The notes: generated by a model from the letters alone, not told the origin. A stretch of 64,000 bases of DNA from Mycobacteriales bacterium (GCA_035533475.1 DATLTS010000064.1:1-64000); one strand, 5' to 3'; shown: positions 15,599-24,966, counted from the first letter of the stretch. Translations and numbers: made by a program.

Positions 15599-17054
15599 TG
15601 GCGAGGTTCGAGGTTCCTGATGGTTGGGTGGCGCAGGCCTACCGGTTTGCGCTCGACCCGAGTACCGGCCAGGAGCAGGCGTTCCGTTCTCATGCAGGTG
15701 GTGCCCGCAAGGCACACAACACGATGCTCGCGCTGGTGAAGGCGACGCTGGATCAGCGGGCTGCGGAACGGTCCTACGACGTTGACGAAGCCGACCTGAC
15801 CCCGTCGCTAGGGTGGTCGCTGGCGGCGTTGCGGAAGGAGTGGAAACCCGTAAGGACGTGGTTGCGCCGTGGTGGCGTGAGAACTCCAAGGAGGCCTACA
15901 ACACCGGTCTGGACGCTCTGGCCCGCGGGCTGGACGCGTGGGGTAAGTCCCGCAAGGGCGAGCGGGCGGGCAAGGCGGTCGGGTTCCCGAGGTTCAAGAC
16001 TGCCCGGGCCAGGCGCTCGGTGCGGTTCACCACCGGGGCCATCCGCGTCGAGGCCACCCGCCATCACGTGACCCTGCCGCGGGTGGGCAAACTCAAAACC
16101 CACGAGTCCACGAGGAAACTGGCGCGCCGCATCGAGGCTTCGACCGCGCGCATCCTCTCAGCGACCGTTGCCGAGGACTCGGCCGGGCGTTGGCACGTCT
16201 CGTTCCAGACCATCGTGGCGGCCAAGACCCGACCCGCACACGCCGGTAGGTCGCCGCATCCGGTGGTCGGTGTCGATGTCGGCGTCAAGGATCTGCTGGT
16301 GGTTGCGACCCCGGACGGGGTCGAAGTCGCGCTGGTGCCAGCGCCCAAACCGTACGCGAAGGTGCAGACCCGCCTGCGGGCGTTGCAGCGCAAGGCCGCG
16401 CGGCAGCACGGCCCCTACGACCCGGCCACCCGCATCAAGCAGCGGCCCTCGAAGCGGTGGGTAAAGACTCAGGCCCGGATCGGACGTACCCACGCCCGTG
16501 CCGCTGCCGTGCGCCGCGACGCGCTCCACAAGGCCACCACCATCCTGGCCCAGCAGCACCAGGTCAACACCGTGGAGACGTTGAACACCTCCGGGATGAG
16601 GTCGGCGGGCGGTGCCTACAAGAAGGGCCTGAACCGGGCGCTGGCCGACGCCGCCCTCGCCGAGATCAGGCGGATGCTCGGCTACAAGACCCGCTGGTAT
16701 GGCACCACACTCGTGGAGGCCGACCGGTGGTACCCATCTTCCAAGACGTGCTCGGGGTGCGGCAGGCGAAAGCCAAACCTGACCCTCGCCGACCGCACCT
16801 ATATATGTGAGCACTGCGGCCTGACGATCGGCCGTGATCTCAACGCCGCGATCAACCTCGCCCGATACGGGCGAGACCTCACCCGAGGTGAACCGTGTCC
16901 CGCCGACAGTGGGTCGGTGGCAGGACGTGGAGCCACCCATAAGACCAGACCCGCGCAAGCGGCGACGGCAGGAGGCAGTGAAACGTCAACCCGGCACAAC
17001 ACCACCGGTGTTGATCCGACCGGGACCGCCGTCTCGCAAGGGACGGCTGCCTGA
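15598..17054 (+). pseudogene. tnpB: TnpB (RNA-guided nuclease family) with a frameshift
   Basis: Translation starts at ATG 15598 (MARFEVPDGWVAQAYRFAL) and keeps TnpB similarity up to LRKEW near 15843. The matching continuation KDVVAPWWRENSKEAY is in another frame from about 15850 to 17054, equivalent to loss of one base. The rest is complete: RuvC aspartate in GVDVGVKDLL, glutamate in NTVETLNTSGM, zinc finger CSGCGRRKP...CEHCG, and the last aspartate in [11 protein letters not shown]. Intact TnpB cuts DNA guided by an RNA from the element's right end. This copy would be inactive unless frameshifting rescues it. Confidence 0.85.
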
Positions 17055-17063
17055 TGGAGCAGA

Positions 17064-17078
17064 CTCACATTTGCTCAC
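17064..17078. repeat. Right-end inverted repeat of the IS607-type element
   Basis: CTCACATTTGCTCAC is the reverse complement of GTGAGCAAATGTGAG, differing by one base from the left-end GTGAGCAAACGTGAG at 14964-14978. It lies 10 bases after the TnpB stop. The 3' part of TnpB and this end normally encode the guide (omega) RNA. Confidence 0.65.
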
Positions 17079-17127
17079 CAGAAGGCAACGGGAGGGGCAT
17101 CGGTCCGTCGCGATCCGAGGAGGCCCC

Positions 17128-19965
17128 ATGACCCGCCCCCGCCCGGCCGCCGGCTTCGCCGACCGCCACATCGGCCCGCGCGAGGGCGAGATCGCCCGGA
17201 TGCTCGAGGTGGTCGGCTTCGACGGCCTCGACGAGCTGATCGACGCGGCCGTCCCGTCCGCGATCCGCGACCGGGAGCCGCTGAACCTGCCACCGGCCGC
17301 GGGGGAGTCCGAGGTCAGCGCGGAACTGGCCGCGCTCGCCGCGCGCAACGCCACCGCGGTGTCCATGATCGGGCTCGGCTACGCCGATACGGTCACCCCG
17401 CCGGTGATCAGGCGGAACGTGCTGGAGAACCCGGCGTGGTACACCGCCTACACGCCATACCAACCGGAGATCTCGCAGGGCCGGCTGGAGGCGCTGCTCA
17501 TCTTCCAGACCCTGATCGAAGACCTCACCGCGCTCCCGGTCGCCGGGGCTTCGCTGCTCGACGAGGCGACCGCCGCGGCCGAGGCAATGACGCTTTGTCG
17601 ACGTGTCGGTTCATCGACCGGGGCGTTCGTGCTGGACCGGGACTGCCACCCCCAGACCATCGCCGTGGTCCGGACCCGAGCCCGGCCGCTCGGCATCGAG
17701 GTGGTGGTGGCCGATCTCAGCGACGGCCTCGGCCCCGACCTTCCGGCCGAGCTGTCCGGCGTCCTGCTCCAGTACCCGGGAAGCACCGGGGCGGTCCGCG
17801 ATCTGGCGCCGATCATCGCGGCGGTGCACGAGCGCGGCGGCCTGGCCGTCGTCGCCGCCGACCTGCTCGCGCTGACCCTGCTCCGGGCACCGGGGGAGTG
17901 CGGAGCCGATGTCGCGGTCGGCTCCGCGCAGCGCCTCGGGGTCCCTATGTGGTTCGGCGGCCCGCACGCGGGCTACCTCGCGGTTCGGGCCGGGCTCGAA
18001 CGCTCCCTCCCCGGGCGGCTGGTGGGTGTGTCGGTCGACGCCGACGGCACCCCGGCATTCCGGCTCGCGCTACAGACCCGGGAGCAGCACATCCGCCGGG
18101 AGAAGGCGACGAGCAACATCTGCACCGCGCAGGTGCTCCTCGCGGTCACCGCCGCCATGTACGCGGTCTACCACGGCCCGGAAGGGCTCACCGCGATCGC
18201 GGAACGTGTCCACGAGCGGGCCGCCGAGCTCGCCGCGGGCCTGCGAGCCGGCGGGGTCGAGGTCGTCCACCCCGCCTTCTTCGACACGGTCGCGGGCCGG
18301 GTCCCGGGTCGCGCCGACGTGGTGCTGGCCGCGGCGCTCGAACGGGGGATCAACCTGCGCCGGATCGACGCGGACACCGTAGCGGCGGCGTGCGACGAGC
18401 TCACCACGCCCGGTCACATCGCGGCGGTGCTCGACGCGTTCGGCGTGCCGGCGGCCACCGGGGCTGCGGCGTCGGCCCTTCCCGAGGGATTGGCCAGGTC
18501 CAGCCCGTTCCTCACCCATCCGGTGTTCTCCGCGCACCGGTCGGAGACCGCGATGCTGCGCTACCTGCGCTCGCTCTCCGACAAGGACGTCGCGCTGGAC
18601 CGGTCGATGATCCCGCTCGGCTCGTGCACGATGAAGCTCAACGGCACGACCGAGATGGAGCCGCTGAGCTGGCCCGGCTTCGCGCGGGTGCACCCCTACG
18701 CACCGGCCGACCAGGTGGTCGGGTACCTCGAGCTGATCAGCACCCTGGAGGGCTGGCTGGCCGAGATCACCGGCTATGCCCGGGTCTCCGTCCAGCCGAA
18801 CGCCGGCTCGCAGGGCGAGTTCGCCGGCCTGCTCGCCATCCGGGCCTACCACGACAGTCGCGGCGAGACCGGACGGGACGTCTGCCTGATCCCGTCCTCG
18901 GCACACGGGACGAACGCGGCGAGCGCGGCGATGGCCGGAATGCGGGTGGTGGTCGTGGCCTGCGACCCGGGTGGCAACGTCGACCTCGCGGACCTTCGCG
19001 CCCGGCTGGCCGAGCACGACGGCCGGGTCGCGGCGATCATGCTCACCTACCCGTCGACCCACGGGGTGTTCGAACCGACGGTGACCGAGATCTGCGCCGC
19101 CGTGCACGAGTCTGGAGGTCAAGTATACGTTGATGGTGCGAACCTGAACGCGCTGGTCGGCCTGGCCCGGCCCGGTCGGTTCGGCGCCGACGTCTCGCAC
19201 CTCAACCTGCACAAGACGTTCTGTATCCCGCACGGCGGGGGCGGACCCGGGGTGGGGCCGGTCGCGGTGCGGGCCCACCTCGCCGAGTTCCTCCCCGGCG
19301 ACCCGTTGGCCGGGTCCGGCGGTCCGGTCGGGCCCGTGTCCGCGGCCGCCCACGGGTCGGCCGGGATCCTGCCGATCTCGTGGGCCTACATCCGGCTGAT
19401 GGGCCCGGACGGGCTGCGCCGGGCCAGCGAGGTGGCCGTCCTGGCCGCGAACTACGTCGCCCGCCGACTCGCCTCGCATTACCCGATCCTCTACAGCGGC
19501 GCCGGCGGCCTGGTCGCCCACGAGTGCATCGTCGACCTGCGCCCGATCACCCGGGAAACCGGCGTCTCCGTCGAGGACGTCGCGAAGCGACTGATCGACT
19601 ACGGCTTCCACGCTCCGACGATGTCCTTCCCGGTCGCCGGCACGCTGATGATCGAGCCGACCGAGTCCGAGGACCTCGCCGAGCTGGACCGCTTCTGCGC
19701 GGCGATGATCGCGATCCGGGCGGAGATCGACCGGGTCTCGACCGGCGAATGGCCGCGCGACGACAATCCGCTCACCGGCGCCCCGCACACTGCGGCGATG
19801 ATGGTCGGGGAATGGAAGCACGCCTACAGCCGCGAGGAGGCCGTCTACCCGCTCCCGGCGCTGCGGGCGGCCAAGTACTGGCCACCGGTCCGTCGGATCG
19901 AAGGGGCCTACGGGGACCGGAACCTGATCTGCGCCTGCCCGCCGGTCGAGGCGTTCGCCGACTAG
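17128..19965 (+). CDS. gcvP: Glycine dehydrogenase (aminomethyl-transferring), P protein
   Basis: A 945-residue full-length P protein (fused alpha and beta halves). [17 protein letters not shown] opens the family, [40 protein letters not shown] follows in the N-half, and the PLP lysine is in [16 protein letters not shown] (Lys near 696). The C-terminus ends with [12 protein letters not shown] and CACPPVEAF. It decarboxylates glycine and passes the aminomethyl group to GcvH. ATG at 17128 follows GAGGAGG. Its stop TAG shares the four bases CTAG with the convergent HAD gene. The glycine riboswitch normally directly upstream has been displaced by an insertion element. Confidence 0.97.
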   Translation: MTRPRPAAGFADRHIGPREGEIARMLEVVGFDGLDELIDAAVPSAIRDREPLNLPPAAGESEVSAELAALAARNATAVSMIGLGYADTVTPPVIRRNVLENPAWYTAYTPYQPEISQGRLEALLIFQTLIEDLTALPVAGASLLDEATAAAEAMTLCRRVGSSTGAFVLDRDCHPQTIAVVRTRARPLGIEVVVADLSDGLGPDLPAELSGVLLQYPGSTGAVRDLAPIIAAVHERGGLAVVAADLLALTLLRAPGECGADVAVGSAQRLGVPMWFGGPHAGYLAVRAGLERSLPGRLVGVSVDADGTPAFRLALQTREQHIRREKATSNICTAQVLLAVTAAMYAVYHGPEGLTAIAERVHERAAELAAGLRAGGVEVVHPAFFDTVAGRVPGRADVVLAAALERGINLRRIDADTVAAACDELTTPGHIAAVLDAFGVPAATGAAASALPEGLARSSPFLTHPVFSAHRSETAMLRYLRSLSDKDVALDRSMIPLGSCTMKLNGTTEMEPLSWPGFARVHPYAPADQVVGYLELISTLEGWLAEITGYARVSVQPNAGSQGEFAGLLAIRAYHDSRGETGRDVCLIPSSAHGTNAASAAMAGMRVVVVACDPGGNVDLADLRARLAEHDGRVAAIMLTYPSTHGVFEPTVTEICAAVHESGGQVYVDGANLNALVGLARPGRFGADVSHLNLHKTFCIPHGGGGPGVGPVAVRAHLAEFLPGDPLAGSGGPVGPVSAAAHGSAGILPISWAYIRLMGPDGLRRASEVAVLAANYVARRLASHYPILYSGAGGLVAHECIVDLRPITRETGVSVEDVAKRLIDYGFHAPTMSFPVAGTLMIEPTESEDLAELDRFCAAMIAIRAEIDRVSTGEWPRDDNPLTGAPHTAAMMVGEWKHAYSREEAVYPLPALRAAKYWPPVRRIEGAYGDRNLICACPPVEAFAD

Positions 19966-20453
19966 GTCCGGCCCTCGACCTCCTGCGCGGCTTCGAGCGC
20001 CGGGGCCCGCCCGGCCCAGTCGGCCTGCCGCACGGGATAGCCGGCTGCGCTCACCGCGGTGCAGACCGCCGCATCATCGTCGATAACGACGCCGACCTCC
20101 CGGTCGGCTCCCACCTCCCGCAGCAGCTCAACCTTGGCGATCCGCGCGGGCCGGTGGTCCCCGTCGGCCCGCATGACGATCCGGCCGGGCGGCAGGTGAT
20201 GGCGGGCCAGCCAGTCCCGGGTGTCCCCCCGGGTCCGGGCCGGCCGGCCGGTCAGGTAGACGATCTCGTGGGTGGCGGCGAGGTCCCGGACAACCACGAC
20301 CCCCTCGGCCAGCGGCGGGTCCTCCGGGGCGGCGGCGAAGAAGCCGGCCCAGTCCTTGGGCCGGCGCTCGAGATGGTGCAGCCGGTGCCGGACGTCGGCC
20401 ACCACCCCGTCGATGTCGATCACGGCGAGCGGCCGAGCCTGGTCTGCTGGCAT
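19962..20453 (-). CDS. HAD-superfamily phosphatase, polynucleotide-kinase-phosphatase-like
   Basis: A 163-residue protein with HAD motif I at [12 protein letters not shown] (nucleophile Asp plus Asp+2), motif II threonine in [10 protein letters not shown], and motif IV-type acids in [12 protein letters not shown]. No cap domain can be fitted at this length. Similar compact HADs include the phosphatase domain of polynucleotide kinase. The substrate is unknown. It is convergent with gcvP, both stops using the same CTAG. An alternative start within the first ten codons is possible. Confidence 0.8.
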   Translation of the reverse strand: MPADQARPLAVIDIDGVVADVRHRLHHLERRPKDWAGFFAAAPEDPPLAEGVVVVRDLAATHEIVYLTGRPARTRGDTRDWLARHHLPPGRIVMRADGDHRPARIAKVELLREVGADREVGVVIDDDAAVCTAVSAAGYPVRQADWAGRAPALEAAQEVEGRT

Positions 20454-20479
20454 CCGTCGAGCCTGCCAGAATGGGCGGC

Positions 20480-21394
20480 ATGCAGCTGCTGCGCACCCCG
20501 GAGGAACGGTTCGCCGACGTTCCCGCGTTCGGTTACGAGCCGTGTTACGTCGAGGTGGCCCGGGGCGACGACACCGGCTCGCTGCGGGTGGCCTACGTCG
20601 AGGCGGGGCCGGCCGATGGGCCGGTGGTGCTCTGCCTGCACGGCGAGCCGACCTGGTCGTTCCTGTATCGCAAGGTGCTGGCGGTGCTGGCCGACGCCGG
20701 CTGCCGGGCCATCGCGCTCGACCTGGTCGGCTTCGGCCGGTCGGACAAGCCGGCCGAGGTGGCGGACCACAGCTACGCCCGGCACGTCGAGTGGGTCCGG
20801 GCCGCCGTGTTCGACGGCCTGGGGCTGTCCCGGGTCACCCTCCTCGGGCAGGACTGGGGGGGCCTGATCGGCCTGCGGCTGGTGGCCGAGAACCCGGACC
20901 GGTTCGCCGCCGTGGTCGCGGCCAACACCGGGCTGCCGACCGGCGATCACGACATGCCCGCGATCTGGTGGACCTTCCACGACGCGGTGGTGTCCGCGCC
21001 GACCCTCGACATCGCCAGGTTCGTCAACAGTGGTTGCCTCGTGCCGCTGCCGCCGGAGGTGCTCGCCGGATACGCCGCGCCGTTTCCCGATCCGAGCTTC
21101 ATGGCCGGACCGCGGGCGATGCCGCAACTCGTGCCGACCCGCCCGGACGACCCGGCGAGCGCGGCCAACCGGGCGGCCTGGGCGGTGCTCGGCCAGCTCG
21201 ACCTGCCGTTGCTGTGCGCGTTCAGCGACAGCGACCCGATCACCGGCGGGATGGCGCCGATTCTCGCCGCGGCGATGCCCGGGGCGGCCGGGCGCGATCA
21301 TCCGACGATCACCGGCGCCGGGCATTTCCTCCAGGAGGATGCCGGGGACCGGCTCGGCCAGGTCGTCGCCGAGTTCGTCCACGCCGTGGTCTGA
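20480..21394 (+). CDS. Haloalkane-dehalogenase-like alpha/beta hydrolase
   Basis: A 304-residue hydrolase starting MQLLRTPEERFADVPAFGYEP, the opening of haloalkane dehalogenase subfamily I. HGEPTWSFLYRKV gives the oxyanion/halide region (HGEPTW with the conserved tryptophan), GQDWGGLIGLRL carries an aspartate nucleophile with the second tryptophan, and AGHFLQEDAGD carries the histidine. Such enzymes split carbon-halogen bonds by hydrolysis. Related epoxide hydrolases share the DWGG motif, so the substrate is uncertain. An ATG three codons upstream exists. The gene stands alone between convergent and divergent neighbours. Confidence 0.8.
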   Translation: MQLLRTPEERFADVPAFGYEPCYVEVARGDDTGSLRVAYVEAGPADGPVVLCLHGEPTWSFLYRKVLAVLADAGCRAIALDLVGFGRSDKPAEVADHSYARHVEWVRAAVFDGLGLSRVTLLGQDWGGLIGLRLVAENPDRFAAVVAANTGLPTGDHDMPAIWWTFHDAVVSAPTLDIARFVNSGCLVPLPPEVLAGYAAPFPDPSFMAGPRAMPQLVPTRPDDPASAANRAAWAVLGQLDLPLLCAFSDSDPITGGMAPILAAAMPGAAGRDHPTITGAGHFLQEDAGDRLGQVVAEFVHAVV

Positions 21395-21440
21395 GCGGGC
21401 TCAGGTCAAAACGTCTACCCGAGAATCCACCACGGGGCGT

Positions 21441-21932
21441 TCACCCCCCCGGAGGGCAGGGGAACGGGTGGCCGTGGCCCTCCACCCAATTTACCTCTCG
21501 TCCTGTCGTCGCATTTACAATCTCGGCCGAGTGGAACGGACCCACAGGTCCGCCGCCAGTTCCACCAGTCTGGAGGAATACGCCGATCCATGCCTCGGTC
21601 TGCCCGGTCAACGTCGGGGTCGGCTGTCCGGGATAAAACACTTGGTAGCTGATCTGGCAGGCCACTGGGCGCCCCAGTCCGAAGAGCACGAGTGCACCCT
21701 GGCGATCCGAGAAACGAATGCCCTCTTGATCGATTAGGGCTTTCGCCTGCTTGGCATCAATCTTCGGTTGAAAGCCGGGCGACGGCGGCAGGATGAGCAA
21801 CTGATTCGACCCGATCCCGAATGCGGAACGACTCAAGGCCGGACCCGGACCCGAATACGAACTGGTGGTGCATGAGATGGCACCCAACACACACACGAGG
21901 GATGCGCAGACTCGGCCAATGCGGCTAGGCAT
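21441..21932 (-). CDS. Putative lipoprotein of unknown function
   Basis: A 163-residue protein. MPSRIGRVCASLVCVLGAISCTTSS is a lipoprotein signal with lipobox LGAISC, then a mature domain with QLLILPPSPGFQPKIDAKQAKALIDQEGIRFSDRQGALVLFGLGRPVACQISYQVFY. No family is recognised. The start at 21932 is the one that creates the signal peptide. The upstream open frame has no such feature. GC content looks clearly lower than that of its neighbours, which hints at transfer or relaxed selection. Lnt at 36-38 kb could acylate it. Confidence 0.6.
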   Translation of the reverse strand: MPSRIGRVCASLVCVLGAISCTTSSYSGPGPALSRSAFGIGSNQLLILPPSPGFQPKIDAKQAKALIDQEGIRFSDRQGALVLFGLGRPVACQISYQVFYPGQPTPTLTGQTEAWIGVFLQTGGTGGGPVGPFHSAEIVNATTGREVNWVEGHGHPFPCPPGG

Positions 21933-22017
21933 CGACCGCCGGCCCGCTGGATACTCCACGCTCAGGTCCGGTTCCCGCAACCTTGCCGAGCTACTCACAC
22001 CGAGTCTCCGACAGTTT

Positions 22018-22194
22018 TCAGGAGCAGGCGTCGTGCGTGTCAGTGTACGACCCGTTCGGTCCCAACGCGCTTGGCGTGGCGAGCGGCTGGTCGCTTTGTC
22101 CACCGTAACGGGTCATCTCGACGGAGAGTCCCGGGCCGGTCCCGAGCTGGCTGTCGCTTGCCAGCGAGAAGGACACGCGGCGCCCGCATGGCAC
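22018..22194 (-). CDS. Possible small ORF or C-terminal remnant
   Basis: A 58-codon frame between the anti-sigma stop and the lipoprotein start. It reads VPCGRRVSFSLASD and later SVEMTRYGGQSDQPLATPS, ending GSYTDTHDACS, which looks more like folded protein than the arginine/proline-rich spurious frames nearby. No family, no clear ribosome binding site. It may be the tail of a decayed gene. The rest of 21933-22204 shows nothing else. Confidence 0.22.
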   Translation of the reverse strand: MPCGRRVSFSLASDSQLGTGPGLSVEMTRYGGQSDQPLATPSALGPNGSYTDTHDACS

Positions 22195-22204
22195 CAGGCC
22201 GCGC

Positions 22205-23038
22205 TCAGCCCCCGGCGCCGTCCCCGGCCGCGGGGGTGTCGCCCGCATCGGGTGGGGAGCTCGACGTGGGGCTGGGTTTGGGGGCTTCGGTCGTCCGATC
22301 GGCCCCACCGGTCGCGCCGGTCTCCGCCGGTGCCGACGGCTCGGCCGTGGCAGTTCCCCCGGTGGTCGTGGTTTCACCCCGGTCGCTGCCCGAGCGGGTG
22401 GGGGTGGGGGAAGGTCGCGCGGCGGGCGACTCCGGCGTGGGCAGGCCCGGGAGCTGCGCCAGCGCCTGCTGGAGCCCGGTCAGCCGGGCCGCCAGTGCGG
22501 CGCGCTGGTCCGAGACCGACACCAGGGGCAGCGCGGCGGCGGCATCCGCGAGCTGTCTGCTCAACTCGACGCGGTCAGCGCTGCTGATCCCACCCGCTTG
22601 GCGGGCAGCTACGACCTGCTGTTGCACCTTCCCGAGCAGGGCGTTGATCCGCGCCACCGCCTGCTCGCTGCGGTCCGGCGCGTGCGCCGGCGACCCGATC
22701 AGGGCGCGGTGCAACCCGGCGAACGGCCCGGCCAGCGGCCCGACCCCGCCGACCGCGGCGGCGACCCCGCCGACGGACAGCGCGAGGCCCAGGCCGCCGG
22801 CGACGACCAGGGCGAGCCGGCGCGGCAGCGTCCGCGGCCCGGTGCCAAGGTCGATCGGGGTCGGAGCCGGACGCGCGGCGGCCACCGCGTCGAGCGAACC
22901 GCGCAGCCGGGCCAGCGCGGCCACCGTCGTGTCGCCGTCGGGGGTGCGCCCGGCCGCGAGCGCGTCGAACAGGGCGGCATCGTCGCGCACCTCGACGGAC
23001 TCCAGCGGATCCGCGCCGGGGGGCGGGTCGGTGCTCAT
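22205..23038 (-). CDS. Membrane anti-sigma factor, RsdA-like
   Basis: A 277-residue protein overlapping the sigma gene stop by four bases (ATGA). The N-terminal 55 residues are acidic (ESVEVRDDAALFDALAAGRTPDGDTTVAALARLRGSLDAV) and would be cytoplasmic. A single transmembrane helix (LALVVAGGLGLALSVGGVAAAVGGV, about 76-100) follows, then a helical external segment (SEQAVARINALLGKVQQQVVAARQ) and a long Ser/Pro/Thr/Glu-rich tail from about 200. Layout and coupling fit an anti-sigma factor for the SigD/ShbA-type factor. The inhibitory contact is inferred. Confidence 0.72.
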   Translation of the reverse strand: MSTDPPPGADPLESVEVRDDAALFDALAAGRTPDGDTTVAALARLRGSLDAVAAARPAPTPIDLGTGPRTLPRRLALVVAGGLGLALSVGGVAAAVGGVGPLAGPFAGLHRALIGSPAHAPDRSEQAVARINALLGKVQQQVVAARQAGGISSADRVELSRQLADAAAALPLVSVSDQRAALAARLTGLQQALAQLPGLPTPESPAARPSPTPTRSGSDRGETTTTGGTATAEPSAPAETGATGGADRTTEAPKPSPTSSSPPDAGDTPAAGDGAGG

Positions 23039-23598
23039 ATCGGCTGCTCCGCGGCCAGTGCGCGCACCCGGGCGAGCGCCCGATGCTGGGCTACCCGCAC
23101 CGCGCCGCTGGTCATCCCCAGCGTCGCCGCGGTCTCCTCGGCGCTCAGGCCGGCCGCCACCCGGAGCAGCAGCACGCCGCGCTGCGTGTCCGGCAGCGCG
23201 TCGATCAGGGCGAGCAACCGGGCCGCCTCCTCGCCGAGAACCGCCTGTTCCTCCGGGCCCTTGGCCTCGGTCGGGGCCCGGCTGATCCCGTCCAGGGACT
23301 CCTCCCGGCGCCGCCGGCCGCGGCGATGCGCCTCCAGGACCTTGTTGGCGGCCACGCCGAAGACGAAGGCGGCGAATGGTTGGCCGCGATCTTCGTACCG
23401 CGGCAAAGTCACTGCCACCGCGAGGATCACCTCTTGGGTCGCGTCGTCCGCCGCGTACGGGTCCCGTAGGCGGGCCAGGCAATAGCGGTAGACCGCCGGT
23501 CGGAGCTGCCCGAGGAGCTCATCGAGCGCCGGCCGGTCCCCGCGCCGGGCCCGCTCTAGGCACGCCGCGACGTCTGCGGTCTCCACTGTCACCTCCAT
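23035..23598 (-). CDS. ECF sigma factor of the SigD/ShbA type
   Basis: A 187-residue sigma factor. Region 2: RPAVYRYCLARLRDPYAADDATQEVILAVAVTLPRYEDRGQPFAAFVFGVAANKV, which contains the DDATQEV -10 recognition helix. Region 4: ALPDTQRGVLLLRVAAGLSAEETAATLGMTSGAVRVAQHRALARVR. The GQPFAAFVFGVAANKV segment is typical of mycobacterial SigD and Streptomyces ShbA, which help set rpoD/hrdB or stationary-phase transcription. It is encoded with the anti-sigma factor just downstream. Two other regulators in the window (RbpA, FtsR) suggest, but do not prove, a link to housekeeping transcription. Confidence 0.88.
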   Translation of the reverse strand: MEVTVETADVAACLERARRGDRPALDELLGQLRPAVYRYCLARLRDPYAADDATQEVILAVAVTLPRYEDRGQPFAAFVFGVAANKVLEAHRRGRRRREESLDGISRAPTEAKGPEEQAVLGEEAARLLALIDALPDTQRGVLLLRVAAGLSAEETAATLGMTSGAVRVAQHRALARVRALAAEQPI

Positions 23599-23735
23599 TG
23601 CCGCCCGGGGCGGTTCCGTTACAGATCATCGACGCGGAGGATCACCCGGTTGCGCTGTAACGGTTGGAGTCCGGTCGGCAATATGCCGCTAGACGGTTAG
23701 CAATCCGGGCCGGTCGCCCGACTCGACATGGAGGA

Positions 23736-24266
23736 ATGATGATCCGTTGCCGTTTGGCCACCTGGTCCGCCGCGCTCGTGCTGGGCTGCGGCTCCGCCGG
23801 GGCACTTGCCCTGGCCACGCCCGCCCAGGCCGACGGCGGAACCGGCGCCGTCGCGCTGAGCCAGATCGGGGCCAACGCGTACGCCCTGTCGCTGTCGGTG
23901 GCGGGCACCGCCATCGTCATCGACTACACCCTGAACGGCTCGGGCCAACTCACGTCGGCCACCACCTCGGCGCCGGGCGCCACGGTGAGCACCGCCGGCG
24001 ACGAGATCCGCGCCGCGCTGGTCGACGGAACGGTCGTCCAGGTCGAGCTCGGCGGCGGCGGAACGAGCGTCGACTCGGTCGAGACCGAGTCCCCGGAGCC
24101 GACCGAGAGCCCGGAGGCTACCCATTCTCCCGAGCCCACCGAGAGCCCGGAGGCGACCCATTCTCCCGAGCCCACCGAGAGCCCGGAGGCGACCCACAGC
24201 CCGGACGCCACGAGCAGCGACTCGAGCAGCACGGACAGTTCCGGCGGCAGTGGCTCGGACGGCTGA
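23736..24266 (+). CDS. Secreted protein with C-terminal Ser/Pro/Glu/Thr repeats
   Basis: A 176-residue protein with a signal peptide (MMIRCRLATWSAALVLGCGSAGALALATPAQA, cleavage after AQA). The mature domain of about 90 residues is beta-rich (YALSLSVAGTAIVIDYTLNGSGQLTSATT). From residue about 119 come three copies of SPEPTESPEATH and a Ser/Asp-rich tail. GAGGAA precedes the ATG at 23736. No family is recognised. Repeats of this kind act as spacers or glycosylated stalks in cell-wall proteins, but there is no anchor motif here. Confidence 0.65.
   Translation: MMIRCRLATWSAALVLGCGSAGALALATPAQADGGTGAVALSQIGANAYALSLSVAGTAIVIDYTLNGSGQLTSATTSAPGATVSTAGDEIRAALVDGTVVQVELGGGGTSVDSVETESPEPTESPEATHSPEPTESPEATHSPEPTESPEATHSPDATSSDSSSTDSSGGSGSDG
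24090..24197 (+). repeat. Three 36-base tandem repeats
   Basis: Units at 24090-24125, 24126-24161 and 24162-24197 each encode SPEPTESPEATH. The second and third are identical in DNA and the first differs at a few third positions, indicating recent expansion within the coding frame. Confidence 0.85.
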
Positions 24267-24279
24267 GCGACGAGGGTCG

Positions 24280-24966
24280 GTGCCACGGCTGCGCCCCTTG
24301 GCCGCAGCCGTGGCCACCCTCGTCCTGAGCGGCGCCTGCGCCTCCCCACAGCACGTTCCGCCGGCGGCGTCCCCGACGGCCGCAGGTGCAGCGACCACCG
24401 CGGGATCCCCGGCCACCGGAGCCCTCGGCCAGGCGATCGCGGCCAGCCGGCGGCTGAGCAGCTACGCGTTCGCCACGACACTCGCCGTCGGTAGCAGCAC
24501 CACCCGGATCTCCGGGGCCGTGGTGCAGCCCGACGAGCTCACGTACACGCTGACCACCGGCGGGCGAAGCGAGCAGGTCGTCCGGCTGCTCGGCGCCACC
24601 TACGTGCGCACGGTCCCGGGGCACTGGAAGCGACTGCCCAAGGCCCAGCCGGCCAGCGATCCGGTCCAGGCGTTGATCACGGTCCTTTCCGGCATCACCG
24701 GCCCGACCACGAGCGTCGTGGTCGGCGAGACCGTGGTGGCGGGGATCCTGCCGCCGCCGGTCGCCCAGGCGGCCGGCCTGCTGCCGGCCGGCGCGTCCCG
24801 CACCGTCCGCGTCGCGGTCTCGGTGACCATCGACCCGGCGCACCAGGTGACCCGGCTCCAGGTCGTCCTGCCCGTCTCGGTGCGCGGCCGGGTCCTTCAG
24901 GCGGTACAGACCACGACGTTCAGTCGCTTCGACTCGGTCCCCCCGATCACCGTCCCGAGCGGCTGA
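24280..24966 (+). CDS. Putative lipoprotein (LppX/LprG-like by layout)
   Basis: A 228-residue protein starting MPRLRPLAAAVATLVLSGACASPQ, with lipobox LSGAC. The mature part has the beta-rich layout of small actinobacterial lipoproteins: SYAFATTLAVGSSTTRISGAVVQPDELTYTL, YVRTVPGHWKRLP, and TVRVAVSVTIDPAHQVTRLQVVLPV. LppX/LprG members carry lipids across the cell envelope, but similarity here is only of layout. A GTG 10 codons earlier would overlap the upstream gene and spoil the signal peptide. Confidence 0.6.
   Translation: MPRLRPLAAAVATLVLSGACASPQHVPPAASPTAAGAATTAGSPATGALGQAIAASRRLSSYAFATTLAVGSSTTRISGAVVQPDELTYTLTTGGRSEQVVRLLGATYVRTVPGHWKRLPKAQPASDPVQALITVLSGITGPTTSVVVGETVVAGILPPPVAQAAGLLPAGASRTVRVAVSVTIDPAHQVTRLQVVLPVSVRGRVLQAVQTTTFSRFDSVPPITVPSG

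Larger units (their letters stand above)
14943..17083 (+). mobile_element. IS607-type insertion sequence
   Basis: About 2.1 kb carrying a serine-recombinase TnpA (15002-15598) and a frameshifted TnpB (15598-17054). Its ends contain the related sequences GTGAGCAAACGTGAG (14964-14978) and, inverted, CTCACATTTGCTCAC (17064-17078), which match at 14 of 15 positions. The outer limits are inferred: IS607 elements insert without target duplication, often next to GG, and GG occurs at both candidate edges (in the run at 14939-14942 and near 17084). It lies between the glycine riboswitch and gcvP, both otherwise intact. Confidence 0.85.
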
